30,650 nt of DNA. It comes from CAYMAT01 sp964388495. Lineage in GTDB: Bacteria > Patescibacteriota > Gracilibacteria > Peribacterales > Peribacteraceae. The stretch covers positions 1 to 30,650 of the forward strand of contig CAYMAT010000012.1 of NCBI GenBank assembly GCA_964388495.1. Reading direction: 5' to 3'. The position numbers were made by a program, and so were the translations under genes. How positions within the stretch are numbered: position 1 is the stretch's first letter; each line of letters opens with the position of its first letter. Under the pieces are notes generated by a model. The model worked only from the letters and a program-made list of their open reading frames with translations. It searched no databases and was not told where the DNA came from. This document shows positions 1 through 7,881 of the stretch, in pieces.

Positions 1-425
1 CGGTCTATATCGCCCAGCTGCTCGCGCATGGACCATTCTTCAAACAGAAGAGGATGGCGATCAATAACCGACTGGGCAAAGGCATGGATGGTATTGACCG
101 TGACGCCGTACGCATCCGCGCCAATCAGCGACCGCAGACGTTCGCGCATGGCGGTGGCGCCACTATTACTAAAGGTAAGACAGAGGATGTTGCTGGGCTT
201 TAAGTGCGTCTTCCGGAGGATATTGGCGACGCGGAGCGAGAGGACCTGGGTTTTTCCCGTACCCGGGCCCGCCACCACCATCACCGGGCCTTCAATGGTA
301 TCCACGGCCTGCTTTTGCGCAGGGTTGAGACGAGCGTATGCACGGTCAAAGGCATCCGTTGCACGCAACCTAGTGGTAATGTCTCTCGCAACGGCCTTCA
401 CGGATGCTTCTTTGCTTTTGGGCAC
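1..425 (-). CDS. UvrD/Rep-family superfamily 1 DNA helicase, N-terminal part (cut by window edge)
   Basis: This is the first 141 residues of an ATP-dependent 3'-5' DNA helicase of the UvrD/PcrA/Rep type, which acts in DNA repair and replication restart. The Q-motif LNPAQKQAV is at residues 33-41, the Walker A motif AGPGTGKT at 52-59 and motif Ia (LTFSNSGATAMRERL) at about 82-96, followed by VNTIHAFAQSVI. The GTG start at 425 is chosen because an in-frame stop lies about 14 codons upstream and an extended -10 box (TGC-TATGAT, 437-432) puts the expected transcription start exactly on this GTG. The 32 residues before the Q-motif are not conserved helicase sequence. The rest lies beyond the left edge, so UvrD, PcrA or a nuclease-fused helicase cannot be told apart. 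It follows rpoD on the same strand after about 100 bases. Confidence 0.85.
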   Translation of the reverse strand, partial: MPKSKEASVKAVARDITTRLRATDAFDRAYARLNPAQKQAVDTIEGPVMVVAGPGTGKTQVLSLRVANILRKTHLKPSNILCLTFSNSGATAMRERLRSLIGADAYGVTVNTIHAFAQSVIDRHPLLFEEWSMREQLGDID

Positions 426-431
426 GGAAAT

Positions 432-437
432 ATCATA
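432..437 (-). promoter_or_regulatory. Extended -10 promoter of the helicase gene
   Basis: On the minus strand the sequence is TGC-TATGAT followed by six bases and then the GTG start. Counting seven bases from the end of the -10 box lands on the start codon, so the transcript would be leaderless. No clear -35 box is visible. Confidence 0.5.
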
Positions 438-449
438 GCAACCACAGAA

Positions 450-517
450 AGAAGTGGTTAGTGATTAGAAGTAGTCATTGCGATCGTACAGCTACCGACC
501 ACACACTTCTCACCTCT
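450..517. repeat. Weak imperfect inverted repeat between rpoD and the helicase gene
   Basis: Arms at 450-474 and 492-517 are partly complementary (a little over half the positions) and are made of short degenerate units such as GTGATTAG and AGAAGTAG. It resembles the better-formed palindromes at 6038-6149, 6714-6812, 9707-9775 and 14059-14154. It could shape the rpoD mRNA 3' end. It is the least certain member of that family. Confidence 0.3.
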
Positions 518-525
518 TGCCGCTT

Positions 526-2013
526 TTACACCGCAAACTCTTTTGCACAATGGTCACATTTCTGGACTTTGCGGCCGTCCACACTCAATTCCACCAGCTT
601 GCCGCTGCGGCAGTTGGGGCAGGGTTTGCCCTGGAAGGCGGGAAGTGGTGAAAAACCGATGCGCTTGGGCGCGCCGCCGTGCTCGCGGATAGTGAGGGAA
701 CGCGGATGGTCGCGCATTTTCTGCAGCACCTTGGCCTCAATCTGGCGGATACGCTCGCGGGTGACACCAAATTCCTTGCCCACCTCCTCCAGCGTATGGC
801 CGATGCCGTCACGCAGACCAAAACGCATCTCGATGATCTTGCGCTCGCGGGGAGTGAGGAACTCCAGCATCGCGTGCACGTTCTCTTTGCGCAGCTGGCG
901 GTTGGTGGCCTCAAAGGGGTTGATGGCTTCTTCGTCTTCAATGAAGTCTCCCAACTTGCTGTCTTCCTCTGAACCCACGGGGGATTCCAGGGAAATGATG
1001 TCCTGACTGATCTTCTGGATGTGGGCAACCTTCTTGATATCCATCTCCATTTCCACAGCCAGTTCTTCCAGGGTGGGCTCGCGGCCCAGCTCCTGCACCA
1101 GGCGTCGCTGCGTGTGGGTGAGCTTGTTGATGGTCTCCACCATGTGCACGGGGATGCGGATGGTGCGAGCCTGGTCGGCAATGGCGCGCGTGATGGCCTG
1201 ACGGATCCACCACGTGGCGTAGGTAGAGAATTTGAAGCCGCGTTCGGGATCGAATTTTTCCACCGCGCGGAAGAGACCGATGTTGCCCTCCTGGATGAGG
1301 TCCAGGAAGCTGAGTCCGCGTCCGATGTACTTCTTGGCAATGGAAACCACCAAACGAAGGTTGGCTTCCGCAAGCTGCTGCTTGGCGCTCGCATCCCCCT
1401 TGCGGATGCGGCGGGCCAGCTCCACTTCTTTGCGCGCGTCAATGAGCGGCACGCGGCCGATCTCGGACAAATACATGCGGACGGAGTCGTTGCTGATTTC
1501 CAGCAGATCAACCTCCCGATCCTTCTTCTTTTTCTTGCGCTCCTCCTCGCTCAGGTCTTTGTCGCTGTCTACCGCAATACCCGCCATGGCGATCATGCGC
1601 ATGGCATCGTCATCGGTGTCGTCATCCAGCGCCTCCACCTTTTCACCCTCGTCGCCGTCCGCCTCACCGTCATCATCGTCCCCAGGCTCCACTTCCGGCG
1701 TGTCACTTGCCGCCACCTGCGTGAGATCCTCCGTAGGCTCCGGCATTTCGAGCGTGCTGGCACGGGCTTTTTTGTCCCAGATGAGCGCGTCTTTCACGTC
1801 GATCACCTGGATACCCAGATCCACCAAGAGCGTGTAGATCTCGTCCAGCATGTCGACATTCTCTTCCGCCGTGGGAATGGCCGCGATGATCTCCTGGTGC
1901 GTCACGTAGCGCTGCTCGCGACCCTTCTTCACCAAATGCTTCACCTTTTCGGGAAACTTCTTGAGATCGTCGTCGGTGGGTTGTGCAATGAATTTTCGAG
2001 GATGAGAAGCCAT
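526..2013 (-). CDS. rpoD: Primary sigma factor RpoD (sigma-70) with C-terminal zinc ribbon
   Basis: This is the housekeeping sigma subunit that directs RNA polymerase to promoters. The order is a region 1.1-like N-terminus (FIAQPTDDDLKKF onward), a very acidic linker, region 1.2 (DSVRMYLSEIGRVPLI), regions 2.1-2.4 (LRLVVSIAKKYIGRGLSFLD, FSTYATWWIRQAITRAIADQ), region 3, and region 4.2 (TLEEVGKEFGVTRERIRQIE). Sigma-70 proteins normally end soon after region 4.2. Here about 45 residues follow, holding CPNC and CDHC pairs 17 residues apart, which look like a zinc ribbon. The start at 2013 (MASHPRKF) is preferred because the 20 residues before it do not look like sigma sequence. The alternative ATG at 2073 gives 515 residues. 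Neither start has a Shine-Dalgarno sequence. dnaG lies on the same strand but is separated by a plus-strand surface-protein gene, so the classical dnaG-rpoD operon is broken up. Confidence 0.95.
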   Translation of the reverse strand: MASHPRKFIAQPTDDDLKKFPEKVKHLVKKGREQRYVTHQEIIAAIPTAEENVDMLDEIYTLLVDLGIQVIDVKDALIWDKKARASTLEMPEPTEDLTQVAASDTPEVEPGDDDDGEADGDEGEKVEALDDDTDDDAMRMIAMAGIAVDSDKDLSEEERKKKKKDREVDLLEISNDSVRMYLSEIGRVPLIDARKEVELARRIRKGDASAKQQLAEANLRLVVSIAKKYIGRGLSFLDLIQEGNIGLFRAVEKFDPERGFKFSTYATWWIRQAITRAIADQARTIRIPVHMVETINKLTHTQRRLVQELGREPTLEELAVEMEMDIKKVAHIQKISQDIISLESPVGSEEDSKLGDFIEDEEAINPFEATNRQLRKENVHAMLEFLTPRERKIIEMRFGLRDGIGHTLEEVGKEFGVTRERIRQIEAKVLQKMRDHPRSLTIREHGGAPKRIGFSPLPAFQGKPCPNCRSGKLVELSVDGRKVQKCDHCAKEFAV

Positions 2014-2135
2014 AACACGCGCATGGAGGTTAACCCCGTTTCCAACGGGCTTGTGGATAAGAAGACTACGCATTATTTAGGCAAAAGCAACATCAATACA
2101 CACTTTTGCCCTACAATGCCGCATTCCATGTCTTG

Positions 2136-2163
2136 TTGAAATTTTTATACAAAAGAGTATAAT
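2136..2163 (+). promoter_or_regulatory. Sigma-70 promoter of the S-layer-homology gene
   Basis: A -35 box TTGAAA (2136-2141) and a perfect -10 box TATAAT (2158-2163) are separated by 16 bases. The leader to the ATG at 2202 would be about 30 bases, AT-rich and without a Shine-Dalgarno motif. The same AT-rich stretch holds -10-like boxes on the minus strand that could serve rpoD with a long leader. Confidence 0.7.
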
Positions 2164-2201
2164 ATTAATTAAACACATCAAACATTTCACATCATTTTCC
2201 T

Positions 2202-4214
2202 ATGAAAAAAAACACAACCCATCGGTCCGGCGCGTTTATTGTCAGCGCTATTGCTGCCACTTCCCTGGCGGTCGTGACTTTCAGCTTTTTGCAGAGACCT
2301 CCCTCTTTGGCGCAGATCAATACGACGGATCCTAATTCCCCCATGCAGGTGTTTATACGGGAGAACGTCAACTTACAAAAAAAGCGATGGGCTTGCGCCC
2401 CCACGGGCTCAAAGCCGGAAGGCGGTTGTGCTCTGTCTGATCTGAATGCGCTGCGTGCAGCAGCAGGAGATAGTCCGCACGTCTGTGCCGCAAACAACTA
2501 CAACAGTTTTGGCGGTTACATCTGCGGATACAACGAAAAAACGGACAAGTGTGAATTTTTTGTTAAAAAAGATTGTTCGCCTCCCCCAGCAGCCCCTCTC
2601 AGCCCCGCCGAGCTTGCAGCTAAAAACGCCGCCTGCGCTCAGACTCCTCAGAATCTGATGGGTGGCTGTCTTCTTCCTGCGGCAGGAACACAGCCTTCCC
2701 TCTGCTCAGACGGTATCACCATTGCAGGACCCCACTGCGTTTTCAGCGAATATCTTAATGATTGTACGTGGGTATCTGGTACTGGCCCCAATGCAGCATT
2801 TTGCGAGGAACTCATTACGGGTATTCCCACCACTCCCGCAACCGCCCCTGTGGTTATACAAACCCTTGCTTCTTCTTCGTCGGATGCCGGTCTAGCCGCA
2901 AAGCAAGCCAGCTGCGCACCCACGCAGCAGAAACTTTTCGGTGGTTGCGATCCGTCTGACCTGAACCCCGGTATTGCCCTGGGAAACATCACCGCCGGGG
3001 AGCTGCCCCACATTTGCCCAGACGGAACCATGGGCGGATATACCTGTGGCTACAATCCGGACAACAAACGGTGTGAATTCATGGGCAACTATCTCTGCCT
3101 CCCCGCTGCGCCGGCACCGCTTACGCCGGAAGAGCTTGCCGCCAAGAACGCCGAATGCGCCCAGACGCCCGAGAATTTGATGGGCGGCTGTCACATTGCT
3201 CCTACGGGCAACCAACCGACTCTTTGTCCGGACGGCAGCATTGCCGGTCCGGTTTGTGTCTACAGTGAATTCCACAAAGACTGTAATTGGAAGGCGCGCA
3301 CGGGACACAATGCCGCATTCTGCGACTCTCTGCCCGCGGATCCTGTATCCAGCGCCACCAGTTCAGCGCCATCGGCCCCGATCATGCCAACCACCACGCC
3401 CGTCATCACAATGCCCACGCCAGTGGTGCAGACCCCCGCGCCGGTGATTCCCACCCCCGTAGTTCCTGTTCCGGCACCCGTGCAGCAGAGCACATCTTCT
3501 GAGGCGGTGCAGGCCCCCGTGACGGAAACGCCGTCCAATCCGGGGACGCAGGTCACGCCCGTGGCGCCTTTGTACGAAGACACCGTGGAGACCCTCATGC
3601 CCGTGGAAGAAGAAGTCCCCGTTACGGTGAGTGTTTTCAAAGATGTGGGTGACAGCACGGAGCTTGCGGTTGCCGCAAACTACCTCAATCAGCTTGGTAT
3701 TGTAGGCGGCTTTGCAGACGGCACGTTGATGCCCACGCAACTCCTTAATAGGGCAGAAGTATCCAAGTTCCTCACCATCGCCCGTTATAACATCATCCCC
3801 AATATTGCCGATAACCACGCTTTCAAAGACGTGCCCAATGGCCAGTGGTATTCATCCTTTGTCCGTTTCGCCAACCAAATGGGAATCATTGAGGGATATT
3901 CCGACGGCACCTTCCGCCCGCAGAACCCCGTGAACACCGCGGAGTTCCTCAAGATGCTGAGCCTCACGTACGAGCTTAAAACCAACCTCCCCAATACATA
4001 CGTGGACGTCACCAGTCAGGATTGGTATGCGCCGTATGCGGGAATTGCCCAGGCGGACAAGATGCCGCTGGGTGGCGAAAAATGCTTTACCACCAACGGC
4101 ACGCAGATCTGCGCACCGTATCTTGATGGTGCACACCTGCTCACGCGCGGAGAATTTGTCATGGCCCTCTATCACTTCCTCACCACTCCCATCCCCGCCA
4201 GCATTCAGTTTTAA
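2202..4214 (+). CDS. Secreted S-layer-homology (SLH) protein with duplicated cysteine-rich modules
   Basis: This is a predicted cell-surface protein of 670 residues. An N-terminal hydrophobic segment (about 11-32) ends in PSLAQ, a plausible signal-peptide site. Then come four cysteine-rich modules in A-B-A-B order. A modules at about 60-125 and 230-295 contain CGYN and CEF; B modules at about 138-205 and 308-375 contain LMGGC, SDG/PDG, IAGP and NAAFC. One A-B unit has therefore been duplicated and has diverged. A Pro/Thr/Val-rich linker (about 380-470) leads to three SLH domains (about 478-665; FKDV..., FADGTLMP, YSDGTFRPQNPVN), which in other bacteria bind cell-wall polymers. A strong promoter and a terminator frame it as a single-gene unit. 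The function of the cysteine modules is unknown; their even cysteine content suggests disulfide bonds. Confidence 0.85.
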   Translation: MKKNTTHRSGAFIVSAIAATSLAVVTFSFLQRPPSLAQINTTDPNSPMQVFIRENVNLQKKRWACAPTGSKPEGGCALSDLNALRAAAGDSPHVCAANNYNSFGGYICGYNEKTDKCEFFVKKDCSPPPAAPLSPAELAAKNAACAQTPQNLMGGCLLPAAGTQPSLCSDGITIAGPHCVFSEYLNDCTWVSGTGPNAAFCEELITGIPTTPATAPVVIQTLASSSSDAGLAAKQASCAPTQQKLFGGCDPSDLNPGIALGNITAGELPHICPDGTMGGYTCGYNPDNKRCEFMGNYLCLPAAPAPLTPEELAAKNAECAQTPENLMGGCHIAPTGNQPTLCPDGSIAGPVCVYSEFHKDCNWKARTGHNAAFCDSLPADPVSSATSSAPSAPIMPTTTPVITMPTPVVQTPAPVIPTPVVPVPAPVQQSTSSEAVQAPVTETPSNPGTQVTPVAPLYEDTVETLMPVEEEVPVTVSVFKDVGDSTELAVAANYLNQLGIVGGFADGTLMPTQLLNRAEVSKFLTIARYNIIPNIADNHAFKDVPNGQWYSSFVRFANQMGIIEGYSDGTFRPQNPVNTAEFLKMLSLTYELKTNLPNTYVDVTSQDWYAPYAGIAQADKMPLGGEKCFTTNGTQICAPYLDGAHLLTRGEFVMALYHFLTTPIPASIQF

Positions 4215-4233
4215 AGAGTTTTCCAAAAAAAGA

Positions 4234-4257
4234 CCGCCACATCCGTGGCGGTTTTTT
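4234..4257. terminator. Bidirectional intrinsic terminator
   Basis: The stem CCGCCAC / GTGGCGG (4234-4240 and 4245-4251) has a four-base loop, a T-run at 4252-4257 on the plus strand and an A-run at 4225-4231 that becomes a U-run on the minus strand. It can end both the SLH gene and dnaG, whose stop codon (4256-4258) overlaps it. Confidence 0.85.
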
Positions 4258-6004
4258 AATGCACTTTTTGGATGAGTTTCAGGATCTGCTGCATCTGCAC
4301 CTGAAGCTGTGCCTGCTCCGTCATGTTGCCGCTCTGGGCCGCCTCCAGGAGCTTTTGCGTCACTTCCATTTGCTTGGCCTTGAGCATGTCGCGGTTGGCT
4401 CGCTGGATGTGCTTGCGGACCTCGCGCGCGGCCATGGACTCCGACCACTCGGTAAAACCGTGATGTTCACTGTAGAGCTGCAGAACCGCCACGCGCTCCT
4501 GCGCCTCCGGCTGCAGAACCAGTGCCTCACGCGTGAGATTTTCGTTCTCCGGCACAGCCAGAATGGCTTTGTAGAACTGCTGGGAAAAAGGATCCTCCGG
4601 CTCGATGATATCCCTGGCCCAGGCCCGCAGCGTGGGATAGAAGAGGAAAAGCCCCAAGGCGATTTCCACGGAGGAAAACAGTTCCGTGCTGTTTGCGGTT
4701 TCCCGTGGGCGGAGGGGCTGTGTCAGCACCGCTTCGCGCGTGGCAATGGCCATGTCCTCCTCCAGCGCGTTTTCCGTGGTCTGGAAAGCCACAGCCGCCT
4801 TGGCCAGGTAATCGCGTTTTTCCACAGCCGAGGGAAGTGCGTTAATGAGCGAGAGCAACGTCCGCAACGCCTCACGCCTGAAGAGTGGATCCTGCAGCTG
4901 GTCCGGCGTAAAGGAACGCAGCATCGCCTCCAGGTACGGCGTGGGGGCGCCGGCCAAAATAGTCCGCAGCTTTTCCAGGTCCGCCGTGGCCACGTCGGCC
5001 GGGTCCTTGTCCGGCAGAGTGATGGTGTCCACGTGGACGCCCGCCCTCGCCAGGGGCACAAAGGCCCGGCGCATGGCGTCCTGTCCGGCACGGTCAGTAT
5101 CCAGACACAGGGTGACATGCTCGCAGTAGCGGCGGAGGATCTTCACGTGTCCGTCGGTGAGCGCGGTGCCGCAGGTGGCGACCGCATGCGTGGCACCTGC
5201 GCGGTGACAGGCCAGCACGTCAAAATATCCTTCCACGAGCAGTGTCGATTTTTTTTCGCGAATACTGTCCCTTGCGTGGTGAATACCAAAGAGGACCTCG
5301 CTCTTGTGGAAGAGCGGACTTTCGGAACTGTTGATGTACTTGGCATCGTCATCCGCCAGGGTGCGTCCGCCAAAGCCCACCACATGGCCCTGCTGGTCGT
5401 GGATGGGGAACATGAGTCGGTTGCGGAAACGGTCGTACATGCGTTCCTCGCTCAATTCCTTTTGGATACACATGCCGGCCGCCAGAATCTCCTGACGGCT
5501 GAATCCCGCCTTGAGCAGGTACTCATACGTGGCGGAAAACGAATCCGGCGCGTAACCGATCTGGAACTGCGTTATTTGCTCCTGCGGCACCCCGCGCTTC
5601 TGCAGATAATCCTTGGCCAGCTGCGAGGATGTGAGCTGTGACTGGTAGAAAGCGAGTGCCGCCTCCAGGCACTGGCGCATGCGTTCTTTTTCGTCTTTTT
5701 TTGGGGCAGTGGGCGCTTGTGCTTTTTCCTCCAGGACCACTCCCGTTTTTTCCGCCAGCTCGCGAATGGCCTGCGGAAAATCGACACCCTCTATTTTTTG
5801 GTAAAAACTGAAAATGTCTCCGCCGCTGCGGCAGGCGAAGCAGTAGGCGATCCCCTTATCCGGGGAGACGAGGAAGCTGGGGTGACTGTCATTGTGGAAC
5901 GGACAGAGACACACGAAATTGCGCCCCTTCTTTTGCAGCTGGCAGTACTGACTGACCAGCTGTTCAATGGGGAGCCGCATCTTGATCTCACTGACCGCAT
6001 CCAT
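4256..6004 (-). CDS. dnaG: DNA primase DnaG
   Basis: DnaG makes RNA primers at the replication fork. Counted from the 6004 start, the N-terminal zinc-binding domain has CPFH at about 34-37 and CFAC at about 55-58, a CHCC ligand set typical of DnaG. The TOPRIM core follows with LLVEGYFDVLA (catalytic Glu near 253) and CLDTDRAGQDA (near 300). The C-terminal 150 residues are helical and should bind the DnaB helicase. The length of 582 residues is normal. An in-frame ATG also exists at 6016, but it lies inside a -10-like TATCAT (6020-6015), and transcription from that box would begin about four bases before the ATG at 6004. The gene follows the rsmF-like gene on the same strand, separated by a palindrome. 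Confidence 0.95.
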   Translation of the reverse strand: MDAVSEIKMRLPIEQLVSQYCQLQKKGRNFVCLCPFHNDSHPSFLVSPDKGIAYCFACRSGGDIFSFYQKIEGVDFPQAIRELAEKTGVVLEEKAQAPTAPKKDEKERMRQCLEAALAFYQSQLTSSQLAKDYLQKRGVPQEQITQFQIGYAPDSFSATYEYLLKAGFSRQEILAAGMCIQKELSEERMYDRFRNRLMFPIHDQQGHVVGFGGRTLADDDAKYINSSESPLFHKSEVLFGIHHARDSIREKKSTLLVEGYFDVLACHRAGATHAVATCGTALTDGHVKILRRYCEHVTLCLDTDRAGQDAMRRAFVPLARAGVHVDTITLPDKDPADVATADLEKLRTILAGAPTPYLEAMLRSFTPDQLQDPLFRREALRTLLSLINALPSAVEKRDYLAKAAVAFQTTENALEEDMAIATREAVLTQPLRPRETANSTELFSSVEIALGLFLFYPTLRAWARDIIEPEDPFSQQFYKAILAVPENENLTREALVLQPEAQERVAVLQLYSEHHGFTEWSESMAAREVRKHIQRANRDMLKAKQMEVTQKLLEAAQSGNMTEQAQLQVQMQQILKLIQKVH

Positions 6005-6014
6005 AGAGGGGATC

Positions 6015-6020
6015 ATGATA
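6015..6020 (-). promoter_or_regulatory. Putative -10 box of dnaG
   Basis: TATCAT on the minus strand lies 10 bases before the ATG at 6004, predicting a leader of about four bases. No clear -35 box is visible. Confidence 0.4.
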
Positions 6021-6037
6021 TCAGATTTTTTTGAAGT

Positions 6038-6149
6038 ACCGAAGAAACAAGAAACAAAGAAATAATCAAAGGAAAAGCACTAAATGTTCAGTTTTTGAAT
6101 ACTTGTTACTACTCATTTTTTGTAATTTTCTGTTTCTTGTTCCTTCGGT
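6038..6149. repeat. Imperfect palindrome between the rsmF-like gene and dnaG
   Basis: The arms ACCGAAGAAACAAGAAACA (6038-6056) and TGTTTCTTGTTCCTTCGGT (6131-6149) pair at 18 of 19 positions around a 74-base AT-rich loop. The arms are built from a short repeated unit (GAAACAA). It fills most of the 150-base gap between the two minus-strand genes and could act as a transcript processing or termination structure. See the palindromes at 6714, 9707 and 14059. Confidence 0.75.
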
Positions 6150-6156
6150 CCTTTAT

Positions 6157-7635
6157 CTAACTCTTCGCGACAATCCAGCGCGGTAAACGGTTCCAAAGCT
6201 TTCCCTCCTTCGCCAAACTCGAGCCCACGGGAATGCCGTTATAGCGGAGGATAGGATCGCCTCTCAGCTCCGCGTCGCACGGGATATCTTTGCCGTTGAG
6301 GAGTCCGTTGAGCTCCGGCTGCGTCAGTTCAATCACGCCGTGCGTTGCCGACTGGCCGCGGAGGGAAACCGTCTCCTGGGCGATGCGGATACGGTCCATA
6401 TCGAGCCTGCGGGCATAGGGAATGCCCAGCGCGTAATCCTGCACGGTGATCTTGAATTTCTCGACTTCCTCGGTGGAGAGGAGCAGCTGGTCCCCGCGCT
6501 GGAAGAGACGCTCCCCTTCTCTGAGAAAACTGTCGCCGTAGAGCTTTTCACAGACCTTCCCGAGCGCGGCCTGCCGCGCGGGGGGGATGGGCTCCTCCTG
6601 GAACTTCTCCGCATCAAAAAATTCCTTGCTGCGTGTGGGGGCCGTCTTCTTGAGCACCGCGCAGAAGAATCCTTCCGTATCCGCCGTCTGGGGCCAGAGG
6701 CGGAGCAGCGGTAAGTGATCAGCAGTCAGCGATAAGCTTTTTTGGACAACAAAAGAGTCTTCTATCATTTTGGAAAAAAGAGCTGACCGCTCATCGCTCA
6801 TCGCTGATTGCTTTCTTGGATCAACAACCTCCAATTTCCCCTTAAATTTCTCCAGCACCCACGCCACCACGCCTTCGTTTTCCTCCGGCGTGAGAGTACA
6901 TGTGCTGTAGACAATGCGCCCGCCGATCTTGGTAGCGTGAATGGCGGACTCGAGCAGCTCTTTCTGGATCTTGGCCATTTTGCCGATGTTATCGGCAGAG
7001 CAGTAATCGAGCGCGTCGCTGTCTTTACGTACAGTTCCTTGAGCAGAACACGGGGCATCGCACAGGACACGATCGAACCTCTCCGTCATGTGTTTGCCAA
7101 ACCACTGGCCCACTTTCTTGGTCATCACGTAGTTGGTGACGCCGCTCCTGTGGAGCCCGCTCTTGAGTGTCCACAAGCGCTTTTCCTGGATGTCGTTACA
7201 CACGAGTACGCCCCTGCCCCGCATCGCATCCGCGATCTGCGTGGACTTGCTGCCCGGTGCGGCACTCATATCCAGAATGACCTCTCCCGGCTGTGCGTCC
7301 AGCAGTTCCGCTGGGAGCTGGCTGCTCGCCTCCTGCATGTAGAAGTGGCCCAATAAATGCAGCAGGTCTTTGCCGAGTGCGACGGAGTGATCCTCACGAT
7401 CCACAAAAAATCCCTCCGGGCACCAGGGCACCGGCGTGAGCTTCCAATTCTTTTCCGCTGCATGCCTGGCGAAGGCGTCTACCGTGCACTTGAGGGTGTT
7501 CACGCGCACGCACTTCCGGAGAGGCCTGTTACTGGCCTCCTTGAGCGCCTCCAAGTCCGTAAACTCGGCGTAGCGGTTGAGGGCGGTGAGGAAATCGGCG
7601 GGGAAGGGCACGGGGAGAGTATGCGTTTTTGGCAC
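6157..7635 (-). CDS. RsmB/RsmF-type (NOL1/NOP2/Sun) rRNA 5-methylcytosine methyltransferase
   Basis: This is an S-adenosylmethionine-dependent RNA cytosine-C5 methyltransferase, most likely acting on 16S rRNA. The SAM-binding motif ILDMSAAPGSKSTQIA is near residue 117. The two cysteines used by this family lie in DAPCSAQGT (near 195) and STCTLTPEEN (near 247). The C-terminal part after LLRLWPQ...GFFCAVLKK resembles the PUA-like tail of RsmF/YebU, which is why RsmF is a better match than RsmB. The start is a GTG at 7635 with no ribosome binding site, so it is uncertain. An imperfect palindrome (6714-6812) is read in frame between the catalytic domain and LLRLWPQ, adding residues such as QSAMSDERSAL. 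Methylation position cannot be told from sequence. Confidence 0.9.
   Translation of the reverse strand: MPKTHTLPVPFPADFLTALNRYAEFTDLEALKEASNRPLRKCVRVNTLKCTVDAFARHAAEKNWKLTPVPWCPEGFFVDREDHSVALGKDLLHLLGHFYMQEASSQLPAELLDAQPGEVILDMSAAPGSKSTQIADAMRGRGVLVCNDIQEKRLWTLKSGLHRSGVTNYVMTKKVGQWFGKHMTERFDRVLCDAPCSAQGTVRKDSDALDYCSADNIGKMAKIQKELLESAIHATKIGGRIVYSTCTLTPEENEGVVAWVLEKFKGKLEVVDPRKQSAMSDERSALFSKMIEDSFVVQKSLSLTADHLPLLRLWPQTADTEGFFCAVLKKTAPTRSKEFFDAEKFQEEPIPPARQAALGKVCEKLYGDSFLREGERLFQRGDQLLLSTEEVEKFKITVQDYALGIPYARRLDMDRIRIAQETVSLRGQSATHGVIELTQPELNGLLNGKDIPCDAELRGDPILRYNGIPVGSSLAKEGKLWNRLPRWIVAKS
6714..6812. repeat. Imperfect palindrome read in frame inside the rsmF-like gene
   Basis: The arms at 6714-6737 and 6789-6812 are complementary at 18 of 24 positions. 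The right arm carries the tandem unit GCTCATCGCTCATCGCT, almost the same as the right arm of the palindrome in leuS (9745-9775). It keeps the reading frame and falls in a variable surface stretch of the protein. Confidence 0.6.
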
Positions 7636-7658
7636 GGGAAAGGCCAGAATGTCTTTTG

Positions 7659-7686
7659 TTGACTCGATTGTTAATGATAGTACAAT
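7659..7686 (+). promoter_or_regulatory. Sigma-70 promoter of the 7696-8721 operon
   Basis: A -35 box TTGACT (7659-7664) and a -10 box TACAAT (7681-7686) are 16 bases apart. The first ATG is at 7696, giving a leader of about three bases. The promoter lies in the 60-base gap divergent from the rsmF-like gene. Confidence 0.65.
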
Positions 7687-7695
7687 ATACGTTTA

Positions 7696-7881
7696 ATGGA
7701 GCATTTTGACTTCCGTGCGGCAGAAGACGAGCTCGACAGACTGGAAAATATCCAGAAAGACCCGGGTCACCCTGATCACGCCGTAGCCAGAGAACAGGAA
7801 AAGCGAATCATTAACCAAGGCAACATGCACATCCGGCGAGCGTTTTTTTGGGATCTCTTCAAAAGAACATGGAAAAAGTAA
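7696..7881 (+). CDS. Small hypothetical protein, first gene of a three-gene unit
   Basis: I do not recognise this 61-residue protein. It is charged and probably helical, rich in Asp, Glu, Arg and His, and ends in a basic-aromatic stretch (FFWDLFKRTWKK) that could bind a membrane or nucleic acid. It has a good promoter just upstream and a nearly leaderless start. Its last 13 bases overlap the next gene, which supports it being a real translated gene rather than a chance frame. Confidence 0.6.
   Translation: MEHFDFRAAEDELDRLENIQKDPGHPDHAVAREQEKRIINQGNMHIRRAFFWDLFKRTWKK

Noticed and set aside
1021..2139. A long plus-strand frame opposite rpoD.
   Set aside because: It is an antisense shadow of rpoD, with no recognisable motif and a repetitive composition.
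4259..5641. A plus-strand frame of 460 codons opposite dnaG.
   Set aside because: It is an antisense shadow; dnaG has complete zinc and TOPRIM motifs on the minus strand.
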